Shown here: positions 1 to 8,297 of the stretch, one piece after another
Numbering within the stretch: position 1 is the stretch's first letter
Layout of the letters: every line of letters starts with the position of its first letter
Source: Vogesella oryzae
GTDB taxonomy: Bacteria; Pseudomonadota; Gammaproteobacteria; Burkholderiales; Chromobacteriaceae
Length of the DNA: 64,000 nucleotides
Direction: 5' to 3'
NCBI RefSeq assembly: GCF_902829295.1
Contig: NZ_CADEPL010000025.1
Span: 1-64,000, forward strand
Notes under the pieces: model-generated
The model's input: only the letters and a program-made list of their open reading frames with translations
The model's database searches: none
What the model was told of the DNA's origin: nothing
Translations under genes and position numbers: made by a program

Positions 1-95
1 GAAGAAGGACTCTGCCATAGCATTATCCCAGCAATTGCCACGGCATGAGTCGCCGTGGCAATTGCTGGGATAATGCTATGGCAGAGTCCTTCTTC
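1..95. repeat. 44-bp perfect inverted repeat, 7-nt spacer
   Basis: Positions 1-44 are the exact reverse complement of 52-95, with a 7-nt spacer (ATGAGTC) at 45-51. The right arm is coding sequence of an IS3-family transposase. The left arm is the same sequence reversed, not an insertion-sequence terminus. It begins at the first base of the window. Either a second, opposed transposase copy lies to the left or this is a fold-back chimera at a contig end. Confidence 0.9.
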
Positions 96-257
96 AGCAG
101 CCTGAAGAAGGAGCGTATCCGCAAGCGGATTTATAAAACCCGCGACTTGGCCAAGTCAGATGTATTCGATTACATCGAAGCTTTTTACAATCGCACCCGC
201 CGCCACAGTCACCTGGGTGGCATCAGTCCCGAGGCCTTTGAGCGGGCCTCGGCGTGA
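45..257 (+). pseudogene. IS3-family transposase (OrfB), C-terminal fragment
   Basis: The 70-residue frame matches the C-terminal end of an IS3-family OrfB (rve/DDE integrase core). It starts at the conserved SRRGNCWDNA segment, contains the catalytic Glu in AMAESFFSSLKKE, and ends with the YNRTRRHSHLGG...SPEAFE tail typical of the family. A full OrfB is about 270-300 residues, so the DDE Asp residues and the whole N-terminal half are missing. The upstream sequence is replaced by an inverted copy of the gene itself, so this is a remnant or an assembly edge rather than an active gene. Confidence 0.85.
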
Positions 258-292
258 GGCAGGAGTTTGTCTGCTGCACCCGGGACAGTCCA
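52..292 (+). mobile_element. IS3-family right-end remnant
   Basis: The element covers the transposase fragment and the downstream terminal inverted repeat. After the stop codon at 257, a stretch ending at about 292 (CTGCACCCGGGACAGTCCA) reads in reverse as TGGACTGTCCCGGGTGCAG. This has the 5'-TG...CA-3' ends and GGG-rich body of IS3-family terminal repeats. The left terminal repeat is not in the window, so the end is inferred from one side only. Confidence 0.6.
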
Positions 293-566
293 ATGAGCAC
301 TAGTCAGTGAACAAACGAACTGGTGGTATCCGGATAGAAACTTAGTTGGTTCTTCATTATGCATTTGGATTGTCAGGTGGGGTGATAAGATAGATGGGGG
401 CTGTGGGGGGTAGTCCCTGCAGGAATGTACCTGATTGATTTTCAGGAGAAAATTTCATGAAAATCATAGTGTTGTAATGCGCAGTGGACGGATTTATTAG
501 AAGACTTGCAGAAATATTAGAAGGGAGTCAGGGATGGAAACCGGCGTTTCCTGGGGCGGGGAAAAC
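293..566. other. AT-richer gene-free stretch after IS remnant
   Basis: No convincing gene is seen. The stretch is visibly more AT-rich than the rest of the window. It holds one strong Shine-Dalgarno (AGGAG, 444-448) followed by a six-codon frame (ATG at 457, stop at 475-477). This could be a truncated gene start left by the IS event or a chance leader. The rest has no recognisable repeat or RNA. Confidence 0.5.
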
Positions 567-594
567 AAAAAAGCCCTTGATTTCTCAAGGGCTT
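567..594 (-). terminator. Rho-independent terminator after tRNA-Ser
   Basis: A perfect 10-bp stem, AAGCCCTTGA (571-580) with TCAAGGGCTT (585-594) and a 4-nt loop, is followed on the minus strand by a T-run. It lies just downstream of the minus-strand tRNA-Ser. Confidence 0.9.
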
Positions 595-606
595 AGTTGC
601 GTGGTC

Positions 607-698
<92 letters not shown>

Positions 699-710
699 GA
701 CAGGCTGCGC

Positions 711-739
711 AGTATAGATTCGACCCTTGTCGATGTCAA
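711..739 (-). promoter_or_regulatory. Sigma-70 promoter of tRNA-Ser
   Basis: On the minus strand a perfect TTGACA (734-739) lies 17 bp from TATACT (711-716). The mature tRNA begins 12 bp downstream of the -10 box. This near-consensus promoter fits a strongly expressed stable RNA. Confidence 0.9.
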
Positions 740-787
740 CTGCTGGCATACTGCTAGCCCCGCACACGGCGCGCTGAAAGGAATGCA

Positions 788-1939
788 GTGAAACTATCTA
801 ACAGGTTGGCCGCGATCGCGCCGTTTCAGGTGATGGCGATTCTGGAAAAGGCGCGCGCGTTGCAGGCAGATGGGCATGACGTGATCCATCTGGAGGTCGG
901 CGAGCCGGATTTCGCCACGCCGGAAGCAATCGTGGAGGCCGGGCGCGCGGCGCTGGCGGCCGGGCATACTTTCTATACTGCGGCGCAGGGCCTGCCGCAG
1001 CTACGGCAGGCGATCAGCGATTTTTATCGCAGCCGTTTTGATGTGACGGTGGCGCCGGAACGCATCATCGTCACCCCCGGGGCTTCCGGTGCATTGCAGA
1101 TTGCGCTGTCGCTGCTGGTGGATCAGGGCGACGGGGTGTTGATGCCGGACCCGACCTATCCGTGTAACCGCCACTTTGTCAGTCTGCTGGGCGGCGTGCC
1201 ACAGACGGTGGCGGTGGATGCCACTACCCGTTACCAGTTGCTGGCGGACGCGGCGGCGGCCAACTGGCAGGCCAATACCGTGGCGACCATGGTGGCCACG
1301 CCGGCCAATCCTACCGGCACGGTGCTGAGCCGTGTCGAAGTGCGCGATCTGGCCGAGCTGTGCCGCGACAAGGGGGGCGCGCTGATCGTGGACGAGATCT
1401 ACCAGGGGCTGACTTACGGCGCGGATTCGTTCAGCGCGCTGTCGCTGGCGGACGATGTGTTCGTGATCAACAGCTTTTCCAAGTATTTCCAGATGACCGG
1501 CTGGCGGCTGGGCTGGCTGGTGGTGCCGCAGGATTATGTGGAGCCGGCGCTGCGGCTGGCGCAGAACCTGTTTCTGTGCCCGCCGGCGGCGGCGCAGCAT
1601 GCGGCATTGGCGGCCTTCCAGCCGGCGGTGATGGCGCAACTGGAGGAACGTCGAGCCGAGTTTGGCCGCCGCCGCGATTACTTGTTGCAGGCACTGCCGG
1701 AGCTGGGCTGGAAAATCGACTCGGTGCCGGATGGCGCGTTCTACATTTATGCCGACGTGTCGGCGGTAACCGATGACAGCTTTGCCTACTGCCAGCGCAT
1801 GCTGGACGAGGTCAAGGTCGCCATCACACCGGGAGCGGATTTCGGCAGCTACCGAGCCGGCCAGTACGTGCGCGTGGCCTACACCACCGGCATCGAGCGG
1901 CTGGCGGAGGCGATTGCCCGCATGCGCGCAGTGCGTTAA
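788..1939 (+). CDS. PLP-dependent aminotransferase, class I/II
   Basis: 383-residue fold-type I aminotransferase transferring amino groups between amino acids and 2-oxo acids in the cytoplasm. Visible motifs are GEPDF near residue 38, the PANPTG loop, DEIYQGLTYG with the PLP-contacting Asp and Tyr, SFSKYFQMTGWRLG with Schiff-base Lys232, and an RVAY segment near the C-terminus holding the carboxylate-binding Arg. Length is typical for the aspartate/alanine aminotransferase-like group. The start overlaps no other gene and follows AAAGGA. Substrate cannot be assigned from sequence alone. A copy of the dispersed motif lies in codons 7-9 and another follows the stop. Confidence 0.9.
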   Translation: MKLSNRLAAIAPFQVMAILEKARALQADGHDVIHLEVGEPDFATPEAIVEAGRAALAAGHTFYTAAQGLPQLRQAISDFYRSRFDVTVAPERIIVTPGASGALQIALSLLVDQGDGVLMPDPTYPCNRHFVSLLGGVPQTVAVDATTRYQLLADAAAANWQANTVATMVATPANPTGTVLSRVEVRDLAELCRDKGGALIVDEIYQGLTYGADSFSALSLADDVFVINSFSKYFQMTGWRLGWLVVPQDYVEPALRLAQNLFLCPPAAAQHAALAAFQPAVMAQLEERRAEFGRRRDYLLQALPELGWKIDSVPDGAFYIYADVSAVTDDSFAYCQRMLDEVKVAITPGADFGSYRAGQYVRVAYTTGIERLAEAIARMRAVR

Positions 1940-1953
1940 TTAGCGGACACGGT

Positions 1954-1973
1954 TGCGGCCAACGTTAGCCGCA
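1954..1973. repeat. Near-palindromic pair of the dispersed motif
   Basis: TGCGGCCAACGTTAGCCGCA is one base pair short of a perfect palindrome built from two head-to-head copies of the motif. It sits 15 bp after the aminotransferase stop, where it could form a terminator-like hairpin. Confidence 0.7.
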
Positions 1974-2094
1974 GCATGGCCGTCTCGGTTTGGCGGGTGT
2001 TTGCCCGCCATTTTCGTTGGCGTGATGCAATTGCTGGCAGTGGTATACGCGGTTGCGCTTGGTGCCAAGAGTTGTGGCGCCGGATGGCGTAAGC

Positions 2095-2664
2095 TCAGCG
2101 GGTAAACAGCTCGTGGCCGTCGAGATTGCGCTTTTCGGCCTCGGCAAACTGCAGTGGCTGGGCAGCACGGAAGCCGCAAAGATGGGCGACCAGCAGATCC
2201 GGAAGCTGCTCGATGCGCACATTGTTGTTGCTGACGGCTTCGTTGTAGCGTTCACGGTGCGCGGCGATGGCTTCTTCCTGCTCGCTGATGCGTACCAGCC
2301 GGTGCTGTAGCTGCCGGTCTGCCAGCAACTCTCCGCTGCTGGTGGCCTGGGAGAAAATCTGGGCAGTGAGGCTGCGCAGCTCGCTCTCCAGCTCGCCGAT
2401 GCGGCCAACGTTGGCCGCGCGCGCCGCTTCCGACAGCATGGCGCGCGTCTCCATGACCTGGCCGAGCAGACTGGGGTCGAACTGGCTGTAGCTGCGACAG
2501 GCTTCCACCAGTTTGGCCAGTTCTTCGTGGCGCTGCTTCAGCAAGGCATCGATATCGGTCCAGCATCTTGCGACCATGTGCCGCAAGCGCACCAGGCCGT
2601 TGTACAGGGCTACACCGTAGAAAAACAGCACGGCAAACGCCGCCAGCAACAGGAGCAAGGGCAT
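2095..2664 (-). CDS. LemA family protein
   Basis: 189-residue protein with one N-terminal hydrophobic segment (about residues 2-18) followed by the LemA pattern YNGLVRLRHMV...CWTDIDALLKQRHEEL..LVE and a long helical C-terminal region. LemA proteins are membrane-anchored helical bundles exposed to the periplasm or extracytoplasmic side; their role is unknown. The start at 2664 is preferred over an in-frame ATG nine codons upstream because GGAG lies six bases before it. The coding region contains a perfect 18-bp palindrome of the dispersed motif (2401-2418). It is transcribed away from the DUF2520 gene. Confidence 0.85.
   Translation of the reverse strand: MPLLLLLAAFAVLFFYGVALYNGLVRLRHMVARCWTDIDALLKQRHEELAKLVEACRSYSQFDPSLLGQVMETRAMLSEAARAANVGRIGELESELRSLTAQIFSQATSSGELLADRQLQHRLVRISEQEEAIAAHRERYNEAVSNNNVRIEQLPDLLVAHLCGFRAAQPLQFAEAEKRNLDGHELFTR
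2401..2418. repeat. Perfect 18-bp palindrome of the dispersed motif
   Basis: GCGGCCAACGTTGGCCGC, two fused head-to-head copies of the motif core, lies inside lemA and encodes AANVG-like residues on the minus strand. An identical palindrome occurs at 14067-14084 in an unrelated gene. Confidence 0.9.
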
Positions 2665-2745
2665 GGAGGTCTCCGCAAAATGAGGCGCCATCGTCGTTGC
2701 GCCGCCGGCGCGCTGTCAAGCCGGCAACGTAGATAGGAACAGTGC

Positions 2746-3612
2746 ATGCTTACCATCAATATCATTGGCGCCGGGCGTCTGGGCAAGACGCTGGCGAAGC
2801 TGGCGCAGCAGAGCGGCCGCTACCGCATTGGCGCGGTGTTGTGCCGCAGTCTGACTGCGGCGCAGCAGGCCTGCGCTTTTATCGGCGGCGGCGAGCCGTG
2901 TGACAGCCTGCAGGCGCTGCCTGCGGCCAACCTTACCCTGTTGGCGGTGCCGGATGGCGCCATCGCCAGCGTGGCTGCCGAGCTGGCTGCCAGTGGCGGG
3001 CTAGCGGCGGGAAGCGTGGCGTTTCACGCCAGTGGCGTGGGCGAGGCGGCACTGCTGGCACCGTTGGCCGCACAAGGGGTGCTGTGCGCTAGCCTGCATC
3101 CGGCGTTCTCTTTTGCCGAGCCGGCGCGGGCGGTGCAGGGCTTTGCCGGTACCCGCTGCGCGCTGGAGGGCGATGCGGCGGCCTTTCCCTCGCTGCAGGA
3201 CTTTGCCAACGCCATTGGTGGTGTGCCGTTTGCGCTGGCACCGGGTGGCAAGGCCGCCTACCACGCGGCACTGTCGATAGCTTCCAACTACCTGGTGACC
3301 CTGCACGATCTGGCGTCACGGGTCGCGGCACAGGCCGGCATGACCGATGAGGTGGCTGCTGCGGTGCTGGGTGGGCTGATGCGGCAGACACTGGAAAACA
3401 CGCTCACACTGGGGCCGCAGCTGGCGCTGACCGGCCCGATCGCTCGCGGCGATGCCGGTACCGTAGCCAAGCATCGCGCCGTGTTGTCGACACAAGACGA
3501 TGCGCTGTACTGCGCACTGGGGCAGGCGACGGCAAGGTTGGCCGCAACGCGGCTCGACGCCTCGGTGCAAGCCGGATTGCAGCGGGTGCTGCAGCCGGCA
3601 CTCAAGGCGTAG
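2746..3612 (+). CDS. Rossmann-fold DUF2520 protein
   Basis: 288-residue protein. The N-terminal half begins with a dinucleotide-binding GAGRLGKTLA loop (residues 8-17) and a LLAVPDGAI segment as in 6-phosphogluconate/ketopantoate-type dehydrogenases. The C-terminal half is the helical DUF2520 domain (SLHPAFSFAEP, then KAAYHAALSIASNYLVTL). The family is conserved across bacteria and annotated as a probable NAD(P)-dependent reductase with unknown substrate. It is divergently transcribed from lemA with about 80 bp between and overlaps the end of the convergent downstream gene by 11 bp. Confidence 0.85.
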   Translation: MLTINIIGAGRLGKTLAKLAQQSGRYRIGAVLCRSLTAAQQACAFIGGGEPCDSLQALPAANLTLLAVPDGAIASVAAELAASGGLAAGSVAFHASGVGEAALLAPLAAQGVLCASLHPAFSFAEPARAVQGFAGTRCALEGDAAAFPSLQDFANAIGGVPFALAPGGKAAYHAALSIASNYLVTLHDLASRVAAQAGMTDEVAAAVLGGLMRQTLENTLTLGPQLALTGPIARGDAGTVAKHRAVLSTQDDALYCALGQATARLAATRLDASVQAGLQRVLQPALKA

Positions 3613-3928
3613 TGAACGGATTGGCAGGTGCCTGGCGGTAGCCCTGCTGTAATAGGCTGGCGATCAGCCAGTGGCTACCCTGTGTTGCAACCCAGAGGTT
3701 GCGTAGCAGGTAGGGAAGCCCTACCAACAAGATTCCTTCCGCCGGTCGGGCGGCCAGCAAGCCGGCAAACGCGAACTCGGAAACCAGTAGCCAGCGGCCG
3801 TGCCAGATCAGCCCCTCGCTCAGCGCCCACAATGTGGGTGTGATGCAGGCCAGCCAGTTGAAGCCACCGATGAGGCGGCGTTCTGGCAGGGTGGGGTGAT
3901 AAAAAATCAGGGTGCTAGGCGCTGGCAT
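3602..3928 (-). CDS. Small membrane protein, DUF2628-like
   Basis: 108 residues with two or three hydrophobic segments (about 23-38, 46-58 and 60-74) and few charges. The pattern, including GGFNWLACITPTLWAL and GRWLLV, recalls the DUF2628 family of small inner-membrane proteins, but I cannot be sure of the family. It sits just downstream of the methyltransferase-like gene in the same direction, about 10 bp apart, and probably shares its transcript. Function unknown. Confidence 0.55.
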   Translation of the reverse strand: MPAPSTLIFYHPTLPERRLIGGFNWLACITPTLWALSEGLIWHGRWLLVSEFAFAGLLAARPAEGILLVGLPYLLRNLWVATQGSHWLIASLLQQGYRQAPANPFTTP

Positions 3929-3938
3929 GCTGGTGGTA

Positions 3939-4643
3939 CTAGGCGGCGTGAATCACGAAAATCGCCGGCCGCTTGTGGAAGTCCGGCGCCTGTTTCGGCC
4001 AATCCTTCACCAGCCGGCTGACGATGGTCTGTGTCGGTGCGGTGAGGTCGGCGGCCACGCACAGCCGGGTGGCCGGTGCCAGCGTTTCGCGCAGCTGTTG
4101 CAGCAGCGCGTTGTTGCGGTACGGCGTTTCGATGAACAGCTGGGTTTCGTTGTTCTGTTTCGAGCGCAATTCCAGCGCCTTGATCGCCTTGGCGCGTTCG
4201 GCGGCGTCTACCGGCAGGTAGCCATGAAAGGCGAAGCACTGGCCGTTGGCGCCGCTGGCCATCATCGCCAGCAGGATCGACGACGGGCCGATCAGCGGCT
4301 CCACGCGGTAACCTTTCTCGTGCGCCAGCGCCACCAGTTGCGCGCCGGGGTCGGCCACGGCCGGGCAGCCGGCTTCCGATACCAGTCCCACGTCCAGTCC
4401 GGCGGCCAACGGTGCCAGTAGCGCGGCTACGTCGGCGGGCTTGGTGTGCTCATTGAGGGTGTTCATCACCAGTTCGCGGATTGGCGTGCTGACGCCCAGC
4501 TGTTTCAGGTGCTTGCGCGCGGTCTTTTCCGCTTCCACCACAAAGTGGGTGATATGAGTAACGCGGGTACGTTCGCCTTCCGGCAGCCACGGAGTGTCGC
4601 CTTCGCCCAGCGGAGTGGGGATCAGATACAGGGTGCCGGCCAT
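3939..4643 (-). CDS. SAM-dependent methyltransferase, tetrapyrrole-methylase (RsmI-like) family
   Basis: 234-residue protein of the TP_methylase superfamily. N-terminal GTLYLIPTPLG, central GLVSEAGCPAVADPG (the SAM-binding signature of RsmI/YraL-type proteins), then GPSSILLAMMASG and FHGYLP are all visible. RsmI methylates C1402 of 16S rRNA. This shorter paralogue lacks the RsmI C-terminal extension, so it is better called RsmI-like. The ATG at 4641-4643 overlaps the stop of yceF by one base (TGATG), indicating translational coupling. Confidence 0.85.
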   Translation of the reverse strand: MAGTLYLIPTPLGEGDTPWLPEGERTRVTHITHFVVEAEKTARKHLKQLGVSTPIRELVMNTLNEHTKPADVAALLAPLAAGLDVGLVSEAGCPAVADPGAQLVALAHEKGYRVEPLIGPSSILLAMMASGANGQCFAFHGYLPVDAAERAKAIKALELRSKQNNETQLFIETPYRNNALLQQLRETLAPATRLCVAADLTAPTQTIVSRLVKDWPKQAPDFHKRPAIFVIHAA

Positions 4644-5221
4644 CACAGGATCTCCACGCCTTCGTTCTGCAACATGGTGACCAGCGCGAACAGCGGTACC
4701 CCGATCAGCGCGTTGGGGTCGTCCGCTTCCACTTTCTGTAGCAGCGCGCCGCCCAGGGTTTCGCTCTTGGCGCTGCCGGCACAGTGCAGTGCGTCCGGCT
4801 CGCGCGTCAGGTAGTTGCGGATTTGCTGTTCGGTCAGCTGGCGCAGGGTAACCCGGGTGATGCCGACGTCTTCCTGGATATGGCCGCTGTTGCTGTTATA
4901 AAGAGCAAGGGCGGAGTGGAACACTACGGTGCGGCCACTCATCCATTTGAGCATTGCTACACCGGCTTCAAAATCGGCCGGCTTGCCGATCTGCTGGCCG
5001 TCCAGCAGGGCCACCTGATCGCCGCCGATGATCAGGGCATCCGGAAAGCGTTCGGCCAGCGACATGGCCTTGGTGCGGGCCAGGCGCACCGCAGTATCCA
5101 GCGCGGTTTCGCCGGCTAGCGGGGTTTCGTCGCAGACTGGCGCCATGGCGGTGACGGGCAGACCGAGGCGTTCGACAATTTCGCGGCGGTAGCGTGAAGT
5201 GGAGGCGAGGACGATCTGCAT
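4643..5221 (-). CDS. yceF: Maf-type m7GTP pyrophosphatase
   Basis: 192-residue Maf/HAM1-fold nucleotide pyrophosphatase. It begins MQIVLASTSRYRREI, has the acidic DETP and the GGDQVALLDGQQIGKP motif, and matches the YceF subgroup (LHCAGSAKSE, DPNALIGVPL), which hydrolyses 7-methyl-GTP and related modified nucleotides. The true start is at 5221. A longer in-frame extension to 5353 lacks family similarity and would cover the yceD promoter. It is divergent from yceD and coupled to the downstream methyltransferase-like gene. Confidence 0.92.
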   Translation of the reverse strand: MQIVLASTSRYRREIVERLGLPVTAMAPVCDETPLAGETALDTAVRLARTKAMSLAERFPDALIIGGDQVALLDGQQIGKPADFEAGVAMLKWMSGRTVVFHSALALYNSNSGHIQEDVGITRVTLRQLTEQQIRNYLTREPDALHCAGSAKSETLGGALLQKVEADDPNALIGVPLFALVTMLQNEGVEIL

Positions 5222-5319
5222 GAAAATTCCGTTTGCGGTAAGCTGCGTGCCTTGCCGGCGGCGTTTCATGGTGTTTGCCACGCCGGCGGCCGCTAAATGC
5301 AGCCTAATCCCTGATTGTT

Positions 5320-5347
5320 TTGACAAATTACCTGCCGCGATTATATC
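5320..5347 (+). promoter_or_regulatory. Sigma-70 promoter of yceD-rpmF
   Basis: TTGACA (5320-5325) and TATATC (5342-5347) are separated by 16 bp. The yceD ATG follows at 5359, giving a very short leader. It lies in the divergent gap with yceF. Confidence 0.7.
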
Positions 5348-5358
5348 ATCCAAGGTTT

Positions 5359-5859
5359 ATGTCTAACCCGATTTTGATTGATCCGCTCGCTTTCGCCCGC
5401 GACGGCGGTCAGTTCGATAAAGAACTGGCCATTGCCGACCTGGACGAACGGGTGCACGAGGTGCTGGCGTCGACTGCCGGCGCGGTGAAGTTGTCGCTGT
5501 CCGGTTTTTCCGACCGGCTGCGTCGTCCTTCGCTGCGTTATGCATTGACGGCCAACGTCGAGCTGAGTTGTCAGCGCTGTCTGGGTGTCATGCCATTCGA
5601 GGTCGAGAGCGAGGGTGTTATTACACTGTTCGTTAACGAATCGAAACTGGATGACGCGGTAGCGCAGGACGAAGAACTCGACGCCATCATGGCCGAAGAC
5701 GAGTTCGATGTGCTGGCACTGATCGAAGACGAAATCATTATGGGCTTGCCGCTGTCGGCGAAACACGACGACTGCGGTTCGGAGCATCTGGAGCGCGCCA
5801 AGGCTGATAAGCCTAACCCGTTTGCGGTACTGGCGACGCTTAAGAAATCCGGGTCCTGA
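5359..5859 (+). CDS. yceD: YceD family (DUF177) protein
   Basis: 166-residue cytoplasmic protein with the DUF177 features LSCQRCLGVM (CxxC near residue 75) and an acidic central region (EDEFDVLALIEDEIIMGLPLSAKHDDCG). YceD homologues are linked to 23S rRNA accumulation and in most proteobacteria precede rpmF, as here (30 bp gap). The start at 5359 is chosen for family similarity (MSNPILIDPLAFA). An upstream in-frame alternative start at 5320 would include the promoter. Confidence 0.9.
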   Translation: MSNPILIDPLAFARDGGQFDKELAIADLDERVHEVLASTAGAVKLSLSGFSDRLRRPSLRYALTANVELSCQRCLGVMPFEVESEGVITLFVNESKLDDAVAQDEELDAIMAEDEFDVLALIEDEIIMGLPLSAKHDDCGSEHLERAKADKPNPFAVLATLKKSGS

Positions 5860-5889
5860 ACTTTTACTTGAATTTCTTAGGAGTCGACC

Positions 5890-6069
5890 ATGGCTGTTCA
5901 ACAGAACAAAAAGTCCCCGTCCAAGCGCGGCATGCATCGTGCACACGATTTTCTGACCGCTCCGTCCCTGGCTAAAGAGCCGACCACCGGTGAAACCCAC
6001 CTGCGTCACCACATCAGCCCGAACGGCTTCTACCGTGGTCGTCAGGTTGTTAAAGCCAAGGGCGAGTAA
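5890..6069 (+). CDS. rpmF: 50S ribosomal protein L32
   Basis: 59 residues, normal for L32: [20 protein letters not shown], then a basic C-terminus ending VVKAKGE. L32 is a small basic protein of the large ribosomal subunit. A Shine-Dalgarno (TAGGAG) lies 10 bases upstream. It lies between yceD and plsX as in most proteobacteria. The zinc-ribbon cysteines found in some L32 paralogues are absent, as expected for the Zn-independent form. Confidence 0.97.
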   Translation: MAVQQNKKSPSKRGMHRAHDFLTAPSLAKEPTTGETHLRHHISPNGFYRGRQVVKAKGE

Positions 6070-6132
6070 TTTCGTCTCTACATCGCTACCTATTTTCTTA
6101 ACTATTGGCAGACTTCCTGCCGTTCCACGTTA

Positions 6133-7167
6133 ATGACCATCACCGTAGCGATCGATGCCATGGGCGGTGACGTTGGCCTCAAGGTCACCGTCCCGGCATC
6201 TGTAAAATTCCTTCAGTACACCCCCGACGTTAATCTGATCCTGGTAGGCGACAGTGCCGGCATTGAAGCCGAGCTGGCCGCACAACCGGCGTCCGTGCGC
6301 GCGCGTATTGCCGTGCAGCATGCCACGCAAGTGGTCGGCATGGACGAGGCGCCACAGCTGGCGCTGAAGAACAAGAAAGATTCGTCGATGCGGGTGGCGA
6401 TCAACCTGGTCAAGGATGGCCAGGCGCAAGCTGCTGTCTCCGCCGGTAATACCGGTGCGCTGATGGCAACCGCCAAATTCGTGCTCAAGACCATTCCGGG
6501 GATCGACCGTCCTGCCATCGCCAAGATGATGCCGGGTACCGGTGGCGAAACCTGTGTGCTGGACTTGGGTGCCAACGTAGATTGCTCGCCAGAGCAGCTG
6601 CTGCAATTCGGCATCATGGGTGCCGAGCTGGCTGCCAGCTTGCAACACAAGCAGAACCCAACCGTGGGGCTGCTGAATATCGGTTCCGAAGACATCAAGG
6701 GTACCGAGAACATCAAGCGCGCGGCCGAGTTGCTGCGCGATTCCGGCCTGAATTTCTACGGTAACGTCGAAGGTAATGACATCTTCAAGGCAACGGTAGA
6801 TGTGGTAGTCTGCGACGGTTTTACCGGCAACGTGGCGCTGAAAGCCTCCGAGGGGCTGGCGCACATGATTGCAACCTTCCTGCGCGAAGAGTTTGCCCGC
6901 ACGTGGTGGACCAAGCTGTGCGCACTGGCCGCCATGCCGGTGCTCAAGCACTTCAAGGCCCGCGTCGATCCCCGTCGCTACAATGGCGCCAGCTTCCTGG
7001 GCCTGCGCGGGATCGTGGTGAAAAGCCACGGCGGCACTGATGCGCTGGGATTCCGTATCGCACTGGAGCAGGCTTGCGAGGAAGTCCGCGCCAATGTGAT
7101 TGGTCACATCACGGACCGGGTCGCTTCCCAATTACAAAATCTCAAGCGCCCCGAGTCTGAAGCTTAA
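6133..7167 (+). CDS. plsX: Phosphate acyltransferase PlsX
   Basis: 344 residues, usual length. PlsX makes acyl-phosphate from acyl-ACP and phosphate for phospholipid synthesis at the membrane surface. Family landmarks are IDAMGGDVG at the N-terminus, [50 protein letters not shown] and [11 protein letters not shown]. It starts 63 bp after rpmF and is followed by fabH after 9 bp, forming the conserved rpmF-plsX-fab cluster. Confidence 0.97.
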   Translation: MTITVAIDAMGGDVGLKVTVPASVKFLQYTPDVNLILVGDSAGIEAELAAQPASVRARIAVQHATQVVGMDEAPQLALKNKKDSSMRVAINLVKDGQAQAAVSAGNTGALMATAKFVLKTIPGIDRPAIAKMMPGTGGETCVLDLGANVDCSPEQLLQFGIMGAELAASLQHKQNPTVGLLNIGSEDIKGTENIKRAAELLRDSGLNFYGNVEGNDIFKATVDVVVCDGFTGNVALKASEGLAHMIATFLREEFARTWWTKLCALAAMPVLKHFKARVDPRRYNGASFLGLRGIVVKSHGGTDALGFRIALEQACEEVRANVIGHITDRVASQLQNLKRPESEA

Positions 7168-7176
7168 AGTTAGCTC

Positions 7177-8136
7177 ATGACCTACTCCCGCATTCTCGGT
7201 ACCGGCAGCTATCTGCCGGATACCATCATGACCAATGCCATGTTGGCCGAGCGTATCGAAACCAGTGACGAGTGGATTGTGTCGCGAACTGGTATTCGTG
7301 CGCGCCACATTGCCGCCGAAGACCAGAAAACCAGCGATCTGGCCTATCTGGCGTCGCTGCGTGCACTGGAAAGTGCCGGCTTGCAGGCCAAGGATATCGA
7401 TCTGATTATCCTGGCAACCACCACCCCTGACATGGTGTTCCCGAGTACGGCCAGTATCCTGCAGGAAAAGCTGGGCATTCCCGGGGTGCCGGCTTTCGAT
7501 GTGCAGGCGGTGTGTGCCGGTTTCGTCTACGCGCTGGCCACCGCCAACGGCTACATCAAGAGCGGTATGGCGAAGAACGTACTGGTGGTCGGTGCAGAAG
7601 TCATGAGCCGGCTGCTGGACTGGGATGATCGCCGTACCTGCGTGCTGTTCGGCGATGGTGCCGGCGCCGTGGTGGTGGGGGCCTCCGACGAACCGGGCAT
7701 CCTGCATGCCAAATTGGCGGCCGATGGCCGCTACCGTGACATTCTCAAGACCGAGGCGCAGATCGCCGATGGCGAGGTGGACGGTACCCCCTATCTGTAC
7801 ATGGATGGTCCGGCGGTATTCAAGTTTGCGGTCAAGGCGCTGTCCGATATCGCCGAGAAAACACTGGCCGAGGCCGGTGTGGCGCAGGACAACGTGGACT
7901 GGCTGGTGCCGCATCAGGCCAATATCCGCATCATCGAGGCGACGGCCAAGCACCTGCAGCTGTCAATGGACAAGGTGATCGTTACCTTGCCGGAGCAGGG
8001 CAATACCTCGGCCGCCTCCATTCCGCTGGCGTTCGACCATGCCGTACGTAACGGCCAGATTCAGCGTGGGCAGACGGTGCTGATGGAAGGTATCGGCGGC
8101 GGTTTTGCCTGGGGCGCGCTGCTGTTGCGTTACTGA
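7177..8136 (+). CDS. fabH: 3-oxoacyl-ACP synthase III
   Basis: 319-residue KASIII, which condenses acetyl-CoA with malonyl-ACP to start fatty acid synthesis. The Cys-His-Asn triad is present: Cys113 in [12 protein letters not shown], His in VPHQANIRI and Asn in GNTSAASIP. The N-terminal [15 protein letters not shown] is the family signature. Only 9 bp separate it from plsX, so it is in the same transcript. No dispersed-motif copies occur from 3.5 to 8.25 kb, covering yceF to fabH. Confidence 0.97.
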   Translation: MTYSRILGTGSYLPDTIMTNAMLAERIETSDEWIVSRTGIRARHIAAEDQKTSDLAYLASLRALESAGLQAKDIDLIILATTTPDMVFPSTASILQEKLGIPGVPAFDVQAVCAGFVYALATANGYIKSGMAKNVLVVGAEVMSRLLDWDDRRTCVLFGDGAGAVVVGASDEPGILHAKLAADGRYRDILKTEAQIADGEVDGTPYLYMDGPAVFKFAVKALSDIAEKTLAEAGVAQDNVDWLVPHQANIRIIEATAKHLQLSMDKVIVTLPEQGNTSAASIPLAFDHAVRNGQIQRGQTVLMEGIGGGFAWGALLLRY

Positions 8137-8297
8137 TGCCTGGACAGGCGCGGCATTGCTGCGCCTGTTTGCTGCCTAATTGACGTGAATGTCGGCCAAT
8201 GACGACAAACTCCTTTTCATACGGGTGTTTGATCGTTTTTTTGCATTAATGCGGCCAACTCGTCATCATTCACCCCGTTTCAAACTGGAGGCCCGCT

